Below are positions 14,646 through 28,932 of a DNA stretch of 64,000 bases, in pieces. Location of the stretch: positions 3,844,001 through 3,908,000 of the forward strand of contig NZ_CP021354.1 in NCBI RefSeq assembly GCF_003130705.1. The letters run 5' to 3'. Both the position numbers and the translations under genes were made by a program. Position 1 is the first letter of the stretch. Each line of letters begins with the position of its first letter. The notes below the pieces were generated by a model. That model was not told the origin of the DNA, made no database searches, and saw only the letters and a program-made list of their open reading frames with translations. The stretch is from Rhodococcus oxybenzonivorans. Lineage in GTDB: Bacteria; Actinomycetota; Actinomycetes; Mycobacteriales; Mycobacteriaceae.

Positions 14646-15557
14646 TCACGTAATGCTGCCTGGTCCAGGCAACCTGTCCATTGTGCCAGACGCGACCGCG
14701 CGGGACGAAATCGGCGGGGGCGCCGGATGCACCACCTCGTCGAGTTCCGCCTCCGCGGCCACCTTGGCGTGCTCGGCAGCCTCCTTCACGTGCTCGGCGC
14801 TCGGAGTCCCCGCGATGAAGTCCTGCACGAAGATCTTGGCTCGGATCACCGGCCGGCGCAATTTCCGCTCGCGCTCGAGCGCGCGAAGCATCCGCTTGGG
14901 CTTGCTGGTGTATCGCCAGCGGGCCCACGGCGCGCTCGGCCTGCTCAACCGGATGGCACCGACCAGCAGGATCGGAAAAATGAACAGACCCAGCAGCCCG
15001 GTCCAAATCTTCCCTTTGAGCAGCACCACGCCGGCGATGAGCAGATTGACCACGGAGAGCACGCCGATCGCCACCCGAACCCACGGATCGGGTGAGTCGC
15101 GGAAGCTGGTGACGTCCATCAACTCGAGCGGTCTGAGTCCGAGCAGCAGCAGGCCTGTGACGGCGATCGCCACGAAGACGGCGTCCACCGACGCCCTCCC
15201 CTCGTCGGCCCAGTACACGTCCTGCAGATAGAAGATCAGTGCGAACTCGTCGAGCACCAGTGCGGCGCCGATTCCGAAGAAGGTGGCGAGCACCGCGCCG
15301 GTGGTCTGTGTCCCGTCCACGTAGACGGCGACGAGCGCGACACCCGAGATCAGCATGGTGACTACACCGAAGACGACGTGGTGCACATGGTGCCCGCCGG
15401 GCTTGACATTCCCCGGCCACCACGACACCTCCGCGCGGATCATCCGGACGCTCAGTCGAATGAACAGGAAGGCCCCGAGAAACCCCAGCAGGAAGAAGAG
15501 CAGGGGCAGGCGCCCGTGCCCGACGATCTCCCGATCCAGCCATTCGTACATGGACAT
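14646..15557 (-). CDS. Polytopic integral membrane protein, unknown function
   Basis: This 303-residue protein has about six or seven membrane segments: [84 protein letters not shown] and [18 protein letters not shown] His-rich loop, [11 protein letters not shown], near residue 55 could bind metal or heme. The C-terminal 90 residues are cytoplasmic and helical with basic then acidic stretches ([30 protein letters not shown]). Similar proteins occur in Actinobacteria without assigned function. It lies downstream of tex and upstream of rplS. Confidence 0.75.
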   Translation of the reverse strand: MSMYEWLDREIVGHGRLPLLFFLLGFLGAFLFIRLSVRMIRAEVSWWPGNVKPGGHHVHHVVFGVVTMLISGVALVAVYVDGTQTTGAVLATFFGIGAALVLDEFALIFYLQDVYWADEGRASVDAVFVAIAVTGLLLLGLRPLELMDVTSFRDSPDPWVRVAIGVLSVVNLLIAGVVLLKGKIWTGLLGLFIFPILLVGAIRLSRPSAPWARWRYTSKPKRMLRALERERKLRRPVIRAKIFVQDFIAGTPSAEHVKEAAEHAKVAAEAELDEVVHPAPPPISSRAVASGTMDRLPGPGSIT

Positions 15558-15622
15558 CCACTATCCCAGCAAAAAACTGGTCACTCCATCGAATAGCGAA
15601 TGCTCGTGCCCGACCCGATGCT

Positions 15623-15675
15623 GATTAGACACGGTGCCGATTAGACACGGTGCCGATTAGACACGGTGCTGATTA
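15623..15675. repeat. Three tandem 16-bp repeats at the tex stop codon
   Basis: GATTAGACACGGTGCC is repeated at 15623-15638, 15639-15654 and (last base T) 15655-15670, and a fourth unit begins GATTA before running into the tex stop. Each unit holds TTA, a TAA on the minus strand. Because 16 is not a multiple of three, the TAA triplets at 15625, 15641 and 15657 cover all three frames behind the tex gene. Confidence 0.9.
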
Positions 15676-17988
15676 CTTGCCGAAGCCTGCCTTCCGCAAG
15701 GCATCCGCCATCGAGCCACCGGCGGGGGCCGGGCGCGCATCCCGACCGCCGCGTTCGCGGCCACCTTGCTGGGGCTTACCGCCCCCGCGGCGATCCTGCC
15801 GTTGTCCCCCGCCGCGTGGGCCCTCGCTCTTGCGCGCCGCCGCGCCCACCTCGTCATCGAGCCGCAGGGTCAGCCCGATCCGCTGGCGCGCCTCGTCCAC
15901 CTCGAGCACCTTCACTTTCACCACGTCGCCCGACTTCACGACGTCGCGCGGGTCCTTCACGAAGTTGTGAGACATGGCGGAGACATGGACGAGACCGTCC
16001 TGGTGCACGCCGATGTCCACGAAGGCGCCGAACGCTGCCACGTTGGTGACCACGCCTTCGAGTGTCATCCCGGGCTTCAGGTGCGCCACTTTTTCGATGC
16101 CCGCGGCGAACGTCGCCGTCTTGAACTCCGGCCTCGGGTCGCGCCCGGGCTTCTCCAGCTCACTGATGATGTCGGTGACCGTGGGCAGTCCGAAGCGGTC
16201 GTCGACGAAGTCTGCGGGATTGAGGCGGCGGAGAACCGCCGTGTTGCCGATGACGTCGCGCACACCGCTGCCGCTGGCGCCGACGATCTTGCGCACCACC
16301 GGGTACGCCTCCGGGTGCACGCTGGATGCATCGAGCGGATCGTCGCCGTTGGGAATGCGGAGGAAGCCGGCGCACTGTTCGAACGCCTTGGGCCCGAGTC
16401 GAGCAACATCCTTGAGTCCCTTGCGGCTCAGGAACGGGCCATTCTGGTCCCGGTGCGCGACGATGCTCTCTGCCAGGGAGCCTGCGATACCGGACACGCG
16501 GGACAACAACGGCACGGACGCCGTGTTCACATCGACACCGACCGCGTTCACCGCGTCCTCGACCACAGCGCCGAGGGACCGGGCGAGCAGCGTCTCCGAA
16601 ATGTCGTGCTGGTACTGCCCCACACCGATCGACTTGGGGTCGATCTTCACCAGCTCCGCGAGGGGGTCCTGCAGTCGACGGGCGATCGACACGGCGCCGC
16701 GGATGGAGACGTCGAGGTCAGGTAGTTCCTGCGACGCGTATGCAGATGCCGAGTACACCGACGCGCCGGCCTCGGACACCACGATCTTGGTGAGGTTGGT
16801 AGCACCGGACTTCGCGATCAGTTCGGTGGCGAGCGCATCGGTCTCACGCGAGGCGGTGCCGTTTCCGATAGCGATCAACTCCACACCGTGGCGAGCCACC
16901 AGGTCGGCGAGGGTGGCGAGCGCGGCGTCCCACTTGTTGTGGGGCTGGTGCGGGTAGATGGTGTCGTGCGCAACTACCTTGCCGGTCGCGTCGACGACGG
17001 CCACCTTCGTTCCGGTGCGGAAACCCGGGTCGAGACCCATCGTGGCGCGGGTGCCTGCCGGCGCCGCGAGCAACAGGTCGCGGAGATTGTTGGCAAAGAC
17101 GTCGACAGCGTCCTTCTCTGCCGACTGACGCAACCTCATCCGGACGTCGATGCCCAGCGTGATGAGCAGCTTCGTCTTCCACGCCCACCGCACCGTGTCG
17201 AGCAACCACTTGTCGGCCGGCCGGCCACGGTCGGCGATCCCGAACCGGCTCGCGATTCGGCCCTCGTAGACGGTCGGTTCACCGGGAACCGGCTCGTCCC
17301 TGTCCGGTGCCAGCGTGAGCGTCAGTACCTCTTCCTTCTCACCACGCAGCACGGCAAGGATTCGGTGCGAGGGGAGGGTGGTGAACGGCTCGGAGAACTC
17401 GAAGTAGTCGGCGAACTTCGCGCCTTCTGTCTCTTTGCCCTTGCGGACGACGGAAACCAGCTTCCCGCGCGTCCACATCAGCTCGCGCAGATCGCCCACC
17501 AGGTCGGCGTCCTCGGCGAAACGCTCGACGAGAATCGCTCGCGCACCCTCGAGTTGCTCGGCCGTATAGGACGCGGGGTCGGTAGCGGGGTCCGTGATCA
17601 GCGCATCGGCAACAGGCTCGTGACCCGCCTCGCGGGCGATCTGCGCCTTGGTGCGCCGCTTCGGCTTGAAGGGCAGATAGATGTCTTCGAGCCGGGCCTT
17701 GGTCTCGGCCGTCATGATCTGTCCGCGCAACTGGTCGTCGAGCTTGCCCTGCGATTCGATCGAATCGAGTACCGCGACACGCCGTTCGTCGAGCTCACGC
17801 AGGTAGCGGAGCCGCTCTTCGAGCTGGCGAAGCTGAGCGTCGTCGAGGGTTCCGGTGACTTCCTTGCGGTAACGGGCAATGAAGGGAACGGTGGCCCCGC
17901 CGTCGAGGAGGTCCACAGCGGCCGCGACCTGTCCCTCCCGGACGTCGAGCTCCTCGGCAATGCGTTGGTTCACGGTCTTCAGAGTCAC
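15673..17988 (-). CDS. tex: Tex family RNA-binding transcription accessory protein
   Basis: This is a large nucleic-acid-binding protein related to eukaryotic Spt6, thought to act in transcription elongation and RNA decay. A GTG at 17988 (VTLKTVNQRIAEELD) gives 771 residues, the usual length. An open frame upstream has no good start. Domains in order: the helical N-terminus with VPFIARYRKEVTGTLDD, a YqgF/RuvX-like domain (ATMGLDPGFRTGTKVAVVD, near 320-460), helix-hairpin-helix (AVGVDVNTASVPLLSRVSGI), and a C-terminal S1 domain (GMTLEGVVTNVAAFGAFVDIGVHQDGLVHVS). The tail is Gly/Arg/Gln-rich. It lies between trmD and rplS, a place where mycobacteria have no tex. Confidence 0.95.
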   Translation of the reverse strand: MTLKTVNQRIAEELDVREGQVAAAVDLLDGGATVPFIARYRKEVTGTLDDAQLRQLEERLRYLRELDERRVAVLDSIESQGKLDDQLRGQIMTAETKARLEDIYLPFKPKRRTKAQIAREAGHEPVADALITDPATDPASYTAEQLEGARAILVERFAEDADLVGDLRELMWTRGKLVSVVRKGKETEGAKFADYFEFSEPFTTLPSHRILAVLRGEKEEVLTLTLAPDRDEPVPGEPTVYEGRIASRFGIADRGRPADKWLLDTVRWAWKTKLLITLGIDVRMRLRQSAEKDAVDVFANNLRDLLLAAPAGTRATMGLDPGFRTGTKVAVVDATGKVVAHDTIYPHQPHNKWDAALATLADLVARHGVELIAIGNGTASRETDALATELIAKSGATNLTKIVVSEAGASVYSASAYASQELPDLDVSIRGAVSIARRLQDPLAELVKIDPKSIGVGQYQHDISETLLARSLGAVVEDAVNAVGVDVNTASVPLLSRVSGIAGSLAESIVAHRDQNGPFLSRKGLKDVARLGPKAFEQCAGFLRIPNGDDPLDASSVHPEAYPVVRKIVGASGSGVRDVIGNTAVLRRLNPADFVDDRFGLPTVTDIISELEKPGRDPRPEFKTATFAAGIEKVAHLKPGMTLEGVVTNVAAFGAFVDIGVHQDGLVHVSAMSHNFVKDPRDVVKSGDVVKVKVLEVDEARQRIGLTLRLDDEVGAAARKSEGPRGGGQRQDRRGGGKPQQGGRERGGRDARPAPAGGSMADALRKAGFGK

Positions 17989-18137
17989 AAAAATGGACCC
18001 TACCGCTACCGGGGGACACCCTCGTCGGCGGAGAGGCGGTCGGGAGTGCGAAAGCGGCGTTTCGTGCCGGCCGTCGCCTCCGGGGAGCAGATCCGGTGCG
18101 CGGGGCATCGACGACCGGGTACAGCCGCTGGGCTGAT

Positions 18138-18830
18138 TCAGGGCAACAGGTCCGGCCGGCGCTCCGCGGTGCGCTCCAACGATTGCTCGTGGCGCCACTG
18201 GGCGATCTTGGCGTGGTCACCCGACAAGAGCACCGGTGGGACGTCGAGTCCTCGCCACGTGGCAGGCCGGGTGTAGCTCGGGCCTTCGAGGAGCCCGTCG
18301 CTGAACGAATCTTCCTGGTGTGACTGCTGATTGCCCAGGACACCGGGAATCAGCCGGACGAAGGCCTCGACCATGACGAGCACTGCCGCCTCACCCCCGA
18401 TGAGGACGTAGTCGCCGATGCTGACTTCTTCGACCCGCACGCGCCGGGCAGCGTCGTCGATGACTCGTTGGTCGATGCCCTCGTATCGCCCACAGGCGAA
18501 AACGATGTGGCGCTCCCCTGCCCAGCGTTCCGCCGTCGCCTGTGTGAAGGGGACGCCCGCCGGTGTGGGGACCACCAGAAGTGTGTCGCCATCGTCCCCG
18601 CCCCTGGCGAGGACGTCATCCAGGGCCGGTCCCCACACACTGGGTTTCATGACCATTCCGGGGCCACCGCCATAGGGCGAGTCGTCGACAGCTTTGTGGA
18701 CGTCGTGCGTCCAGTTCCTCAGATCGTGCACGTCTACCGAGAGGAGTCCCTTGTCGATCGCCTTGCCGAGCAGGGCAGCGCGAAGGGGCTCGAGATACTC
18801 CGGGAAGATGGTGACCACGTCGAGACGCAT
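18138..18830 (-). CDS. trmD: tRNA (guanine-N1)-methyltransferase
   Basis: TrmD methylates G37 next to the anticodon of several tRNAs, preventing frameshifts, using S-adenosylmethionine in a trefoil-knot site. It has 230 residues from ATG 18830 ([17 protein letters not shown]). Knot motifs are visible: [13 protein letters not shown] and [17 protein letters not shown]. The catalytic Asp region lies in [16 protein letters not shown]. It follows rimM by ten bases in the rpsP operon. Confidence 0.95.
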   Translation of the reverse strand: MRLDVVTIFPEYLEPLRAALLGKAIDKGLLSVDVHDLRNWTHDVHKAVDDSPYGGGPGMVMKPSVWGPALDDVLARGGDDGDTLLVVPTPAGVPFTQATAERWAGERHIVFACGRYEGIDQRVIDDAARRVRVEEVSIGDYVLIGGEAAVLVMVEAFVRLIPGVLGNQQSHQEDSFSDGLLEGPSYTRPATWRGLDVPPVLLSGDHAKIAQWRHEQSLERTAERRPDLLP

Positions 18831-18840
18831 GTTTACCGGC

Positions 18841-19386
18841 TCATTCGCCGACAGGAGATTCACCGAAGTCAGGGTCGAGCAACCCTTCCGGTGGGTCGAT
18901 CTCGACGACACCGTCCGCAACGGACACCGAGGTCACGATCGCGGCGACGAACGGAACGAGTAATTCCGGCGCCCCCTCACGACGGACGGACAGGAGTTCG
19001 CCTGCCGCCGAATGCAGTACCTCGACGACGGTACCCACCGGAGTGCCGTCCGCCAGCCGAACGGCAAGGCCCTCGAGTTCGTGATCGTAAAACTCGTCCG
19101 GGTCCTCGGACGGTTCGAGTTCCGCGCTGTCGATGACGAAGAGCGTGCCGCGTAACGCATCGGCGGCAGCACGATCCGCTACACCCTCGAGGCGCAGCAG
19201 AAGCCGCCCGGAATGCTCCCGGGCGGCTTCTACCGTGTACGTGGTGAGGTTCTGCTCGCGCGGCTTCCGTCCCCGCAGCACGGCACCGAGAGCGAAACGC
19301 TGTTCGGGTTCGTCGGTGCGAACCTCGACGACGACTTCCCCTTTGATGCCGTGTGACTTGGCGACACGGCCGACGACGAGCTCCAC
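18841..19386 (-). CDS. rimM: 16S rRNA processing factor RimM
   Basis: RimM helps mature the 30S subunit by binding S19 and the 16S head. The GTG at 19386 ([21 protein letters not shown]) gives 181 residues. The N-terminal RimM beta-barrel domain ([16 protein letters not shown]) and C-terminal PRC barrel ([42 protein letters not shown]) are clear. The longer open frame upstream overlaps the KH gene and is not used. Confidence 0.95.
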   Translation of the reverse strand: MELVVGRVAKSHGIKGEVVVEVRTDEPEQRFALGAVLRGRKPREQNLTTYTVEAAREHSGRLLLRLEGVADRAAADALRGTLFVIDSAELEPSEDPDEFYDHELEGLAVRLADGTPVGTVVEVLHSAAGELLSVRREGAPELLVPFVAAIVTSVSVADGVVEIDPPEGLLDPDFGESPVGE

Positions 19387-19399
19387 TGCTGTGCGGCCG

Positions 19400-19642
19400 C
19401 TACTGATCGGTGTCGACGACGTCGACACGGATCCCGCGGCCACCGATACCGGAGACCAACGTGCGCAGCGCTGTCGCTGTGCGACCGCCACGTCCGATGA
19501 CCTTGCCGAGGTCGTCAGGATTGACGTGAACCTCGACAGTGCGCCCCCGACGCCCGGTGATCAGCTCGACACGAACGTCGTCGGGATTGGCGACGATGCC
19601 ACGAACGAGGTGCTCCACGGCATCGGCGACGACGGCACTCAC
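19400..19642 (-). CDS. khpA: KH-domain RNA-binding protein (KhpA type)
   Basis: This 80-residue single type-II KH domain carries the GxxG loop as [13 protein letters not shown]. Its GTG start overlaps the rpsP stop (GTGA). From established knowledge, KhpA binds RNA broadly with KhpB and affects cell elongation and translation in other bacteria, and the gene is fixed between rpsP and rimM in Actinobacteria. Confidence 0.9.
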   Translation of the reverse strand: MSAVVADAVEHLVRGIVANPDDVRVELITGRRGRTVEVHVNPDDLGKVIGRGGRTATALRTLVSGIGGRGIRVDVVDTDQ

Positions 19643-20100
19643 TTGTCAGCAGCCTCGGAGTTCTCGGCCTCTGCACCCGACGCGTCGGCAGCAGCCTCAT
19701 CGTCGTCGGCCTTGGCCTTCTTCTTCTTCGGGGTGATGGCCTCGGACACCGGCTCGTTCTCGGCCTGCGCCAGCGCAGCCTGGAACAGCTCCAGCTTGGA
19801 CGGCTTGGCTTCCTTGACGCGGAGAGTGCCCTCGGTACCCGGCAGGCCCTTGAACTTCTGCCAGTCGCCCGTGATCTTCAGGAGTGCCTCGACGGGCTCG
19901 GTGGGCTGCGCGCCCACGCCCAGCCAGTACTGCGCCCGCTCGGAATCGATGTCGATCAGCGAGGGCTCTTCCTTGGGGTGGTACTTGCCGATGGTCTCGA
20001 TCGCGCGGCCGTTGCGACGGGTGCGGGCGTCGGCAACGACGATGCGGTACTGCGGGTTCCGGATCTTGCCGAGCCGGGTGAGCTTGATCTTGACAGCCAC
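19639..20100 (-). CDS. rpsP: Ribosomal protein S16
   Basis: S16 is needed for 30S assembly. The GTG at 20100 ([22 protein letters not shown]) follows AAGGAG and gives 153 residues. The first 85 are the conserved S16 core. The remainder is an actinobacterial extension ending in a Lys run ([12 protein letters not shown]) and an acidic tail. First gene of rpsP-khpA-rimM-trmD. A GACGCAC/GTGCGTC inverted repeat (about 20160-20180) lies in the upstream region and may be regulatory. Confidence 0.95.
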   Translation of the reverse strand: MAVKIKLTRLGKIRNPQYRIVVADARTRRNGRAIETIGKYHPKEEPSLIDIDSERAQYWLGVGAQPTEPVEALLKITGDWQKFKGLPGTEGTLRVKEAKPSKLELFQAALAQAENEPVSEAITPKKKKAKADDDEAAADASGAEAENSEAADK

Positions 20101-20279
20101 TGCTGTACTTCTCCTTCGGTGCGCACACCAAGTGCACACATTGTCACGTGCAATTCAGCGACGCACAGGAATAGTGCGTCCGGTTTTGCCTCTCACCTGT
20201 GACCGCCGCGCGGTACGGAACCGGATGCGACGAACAGCGGATCATTCTGCCAGACGAGCACCGTCAGGGTAAAACCAGG

Positions 20280-21365
20280 TCATCGCGTCTTGACGACATT
20301 TCCGCGCAGCACCACGATGGCGGGTGCGGCGAGGGCATCGCTTCCGGTACGTGGGTCGTCCCGGTAGACGAGCAGATCCGCGGGTGCGCCCGGTTCCAGC
20401 CCGGGATGCCGCAGCCAGGTCCGGGCGTTCCAGCACGCAGCGCCGAGCGCGTCGGTCGGCGACAGCCCGACGGCTTTGAGCTCCTCGACCTCGTCGGCGA
20501 TCCGGCCGTGCACGATGGATCCGCCGGCATCGGTGCCCGCGTAAATCGGAATTCCGGCCTCGTGGGCCGCGCCGATCGTGTCTTTCACCCTCGAGTGCAG
20601 GTCCCGCATATGAGCCGCGTACACCGGGTACCGCGTCGCAGAGTCGGCGATCTCGGGGAAGGTGGCGATGTTGATGAGCGTCGGGACGAGGGCAGTACCG
20701 TGCGCCACCATGAGCTCGATCGTCTCGTCGGTGAGCCCCGTACCGTGCTCGATGCAGTCGATACCGGCGTTGATCAGACCGGGAAGCGCGTCCTCGGCGA
20801 AGACGTGGGCCGTGACCCGTGCGCCTTCTCGGTGGGCGGCGGCGATGGCTTCCACCAGAATGTCGTCGCTCCACAAGGGTGCGAGGTCACCGATCGACCT
20901 GTCGATCCAGTCACCGACCAGCTTGACCCAGCCGTCACCGGCGCGCGCCTGCCGCGCAACCTCGGCCGGCAACTGCTCCTCGTCCTCGAGGTCTACCGGC
21001 AGCCCCGGTATGTATCGCTTGGGTGCGGCAATGTGCTGACCTGCCCTGACGATCCGCGGCAGGTCGACCCGCTCGTCGAGGAATCGGGTGTCCACGGGAG
21101 ACCCGGCGTCGCGGATCAGGAGGACACCGGCATCGCGCTCGGTCTCCGCCTGCGCGATCAGCCCCTCGATGCTCTCACCACCGCCGCCGCCGAGCTTGAT
21201 CCCGACGTGGCAGTGCGCATCGACCAGTCCGGGAACGATCCACCCCGAATCACAGATGGTCTCGGCACCGGCGATCGGCTCGGTGGAAACGACCCCTTGA
21301 TCCACCCAGTATTCGACGGGCTGTTCGCCGGGCAGGCCGATACCCCGCAAGTGCAGTGCGCTCAT
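20280..21365 (-). CDS. Metal-dependent amidohydrolase
   Basis: This 361-residue cytoplasmic TIM-barrel hydrolase has all expected metal ligands: H51 and H53 in DAHCHVG, a Lys in GWVKLVGDW that may be carboxylated, His in ARVTAHVFA, His in CIEHGTG, and Asp in AGTDAGG. This set matches imidazolonepropionase/prolidase-like amidohydrolases. The substrate is unknown. It sits between ffh and rpsP on the same strand, as Rv2915c does in M. tuberculosis. No signal peptide. Confidence 0.85.
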   Translation of the reverse strand: MSALHLRGIGLPGEQPVEYWVDQGVVSTEPIAGAETICDSGWIVPGLVDAHCHVGIKLGGGGGESIEGLIAQAETERDAGVLLIRDAGSPVDTRFLDERVDLPRIVRAGQHIAAPKRYIPGLPVDLEDEEQLPAEVARQARAGDGWVKLVGDWIDRSIGDLAPLWSDDILVEAIAAAHREGARVTAHVFAEDALPGLINAGIDCIEHGTGLTDETIELMVAHGTALVPTLINIATFPEIADSATRYPVYAAHMRDLHSRVKDTIGAAHEAGIPIYAGTDAGGSIVHGRIADEVEELKAVGLSPTDALGAACWNARTWLRHPGLEPGAPADLLVYRDDPRTGSDALAAPAIVVLRGNVVKTR

Positions 21366-21369
21366 CGCT

Positions 21370-22953
21370 CTACTTCTTCGGCAGCTTCAACTGCGACAGG
21401 TCGATGCCTTCGAGACCGGGAGGTAGCTCGTCCAGCCCCTTCGGCATGCTCGACAAATCCGGCATGCCCGCCGGAAGGCCACCGGGCATTCCGGGGAAAC
21501 CACCCGGCATGCCCCCGGGGAATCCTCCGCGCACCTTCGGCGGCGTCGGACCCTTCCCGCCCTTCTTGCCTTTCTTGCCCTTCTTGCTGCGCTGCGGCTT
21601 GCGGGATCCGGGCATGCCCATCCGACCGGCCATCGCCGCCATCATCTTGCGGGCTTCGAAGAAGCGGTCGACGAGCTGATTGACGTCGGACACCTTGACA
21701 CCCGAGCCGTTGGCGATCCGCAGCCTGCGCGAAGCGTTGATGATCTTGGGGTCTTCGCGCTCCGCCGGCGTCATGCCCCGGATGATGGCCTGCACCCGGT
21801 CGAGTTGCTTCTCGTCGACGTTGGCGAGGGCGTCCTTCATCTGTCCAGCGCCGGGAAGCATCCCCAGGAGGTTGCCGATGGGCCCCATCTTGCGGACGGC
21901 CATCATCTGTTCGAGGAAGTCCTCGAGGGTCAGCTGCCCCGAGCCGATCTTCTGCGCGGTGGCCTCCGCCTGCTCGGCATCGAAGTGCTGCTCGGCCGCC
22001 TCGATGAGGCTGAGGACGTCACCCATGCCGAGGATACGGCTGGCCATCCGGTCGGGGTGGAAGACGTCGAAGTCCTCGAGCTTCTCACCCGTGGAGGCGA
22101 AGAGGATGGGCTGTCCGGTGACCTCACGGACGCTCAGAGCCGCGCCACCGCGGGCGTCACCGTCGAGCTTGGTGAGCACGACACCCGTGAATCCGACGCC
22201 TTCACGGAAGGCTTCGGCGGTACTGACCGCGTCCTGGCCGATCATCGCGTCGAGAACGAAGAGAGTTTCGTCCGGATCGACAGCATCACGGATGCCCGCG
22301 GCCTGCGCCATCAGATCGGCATCGATACCCAGGCGCCCCGCGGTGTCGACGATGACGACGTCGTACTGCTTGGTGCGGGCCTCGTCGATACCGGACCGCG
22401 CGACTTCGACCGGGTCTGCCGCGGTGATCCCGAGCGGGTTGTCACCGCCGCCGATCGACGTGCCCGGGTGGGGCGCGAACACGGCGGCGCCTGCGCGTTC
22501 ACCGACGATCTGCAGCTGGGTGACGGCACCCGGACGCTGCAGGTCACACGCCACCAGCAGCGGGGTGTGCCCCTGATCGCGCAGCCACTTGGCGAGCTTG
22601 CCGGCGAGAGTGGTCTTACCGGAACCCTGCAGACCGGCGAGCATGATCACGGTCGGCGGTGTCTTGGCGAACGCGAGTCGACGGGTCTCACCGCCGAGAA
22701 TCCCGACGAGTTCCTCGTTGACGATCTTGACGACCTGCTGCGCCGGATTGAGCGCCGCGGACACCTCGACGCCCTTGGCCCGCTCCTTGATCCTCGCGAT
22801 GAACGCGCGCACCACGGGCAGCGCGACGTCCGCCTCGAGCAGAGCCAACCGGATCTCACGACACGTGGCGTCGATGTCGGCCCCGGAAAGGCGACCCTTG
22901 CCACGCAGATCCTTGAGGGCTCCGGTCAACCTGTCGGAAAGGGATTCGAACAC
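21370..22953 (-). CDS. ffh: Signal recognition particle protein Ffh
   Basis: This GTPase, with 4.5S RNA, recognises signal sequences of membrane proteins on the ribosome and docks with FtsY. The GTG at 22953 (VFESLSDRLTGALKDLRGKG) gives 527 residues. N domain at 1-90; G domain with GLQGSGKTTLAGKLA, DTAGRLGID and TKLDGDARGGAALS; M domain with Met-rich helices (LEQMMAVRKMGPIGNLLGML). The C-terminus is an unusual Gly/Pro/Met-rich tail (GGFPGGMPGGFPGMPGG) after a Lys patch. The gene four bases downstream is the amidohydrolase. Confidence 0.95.
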   Translation of the reverse strand: MFESLSDRLTGALKDLRGKGRLSGADIDATCREIRLALLEADVALPVVRAFIARIKERAKGVEVSAALNPAQQVVKIVNEELVGILGGETRRLAFAKTPPTVIMLAGLQGSGKTTLAGKLAKWLRDQGHTPLLVACDLQRPGAVTQLQIVGERAGAAVFAPHPGTSIGGGDNPLGITAADPVEVARSGIDEARTKQYDVVIVDTAGRLGIDADLMAQAAGIRDAVDPDETLFVLDAMIGQDAVSTAEAFREGVGFTGVVLTKLDGDARGGAALSVREVTGQPILFASTGEKLEDFDVFHPDRMASRILGMGDVLSLIEAAEQHFDAEQAEATAQKIGSGQLTLEDFLEQMMAVRKMGPIGNLLGMLPGAGQMKDALANVDEKQLDRVQAIIRGMTPAEREDPKIINASRRLRIANGSGVKVSDVNQLVDRFFEARKMMAAMAGRMGMPGSRKPQRSKKGKKGKKGGKGPTPPKVRGGFPGGMPGGFPGMPGGLPAGMPDLSSMPKGLDELPPGLEGIDLSQLKLPKK

Positions 22954-23029
22954 CGAGTGCGCTCCTGAAGTCGTGCGAGTATGCGGTGGATATTCTCGGG
23001 CACCAGCGTAACCGCTCCGGTCCGGCCGA

Positions 23030-27273
<4,244 letters not shown>

Positions 27274-27402
27274 CTTGAGCCTCCTCCTTCTCAGCCCAGC
27301 CCGTTGCTGGCTGACGACCTGAGAAGAAGGGTGCTCATGCGGTGTTTCAGCCGTGCCACTGCACTGTTTCGCGCAGGTGAACGCATCACCCATTTGTGTT
27401 GC

Positions 27403-27418
27403 GTACAGGTTTCGTCAC
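27403..27418 (-). promoter_or_regulatory. Possible GlnR site upstream of amtB
   Basis: On the minus strand GTGACGAAACCTGTAC has the AC-n9-AC spacing described for mycobacterial GlnR, with a following GCAAC. It lies 130 bases before the amtB start. The match is short and could be chance. Confidence 0.3.
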
Positions 27419-27450
27419 GGCAGTTCCATGTTTTTTCGGGGTCGTTCCGC

Positions 27451-28866
<1,416 letters not shown>

Positions 28867-28932
28867 TGTTTCAGGCTCCGGTTTCGCCCGCGCAGTGCCT
28901 TCCCACGTGCGAGGGCTCCCACCGCAGCCGGA

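Noticed and set aside
20160..20185. GACGCAC/GTGCGTC hairpin upstream of rpsP as a terminator
   Set aside because: It is followed by TTTT on the plus strand, but no plus-strand gene reads into it, so a regulatory or chance origin is as likely.
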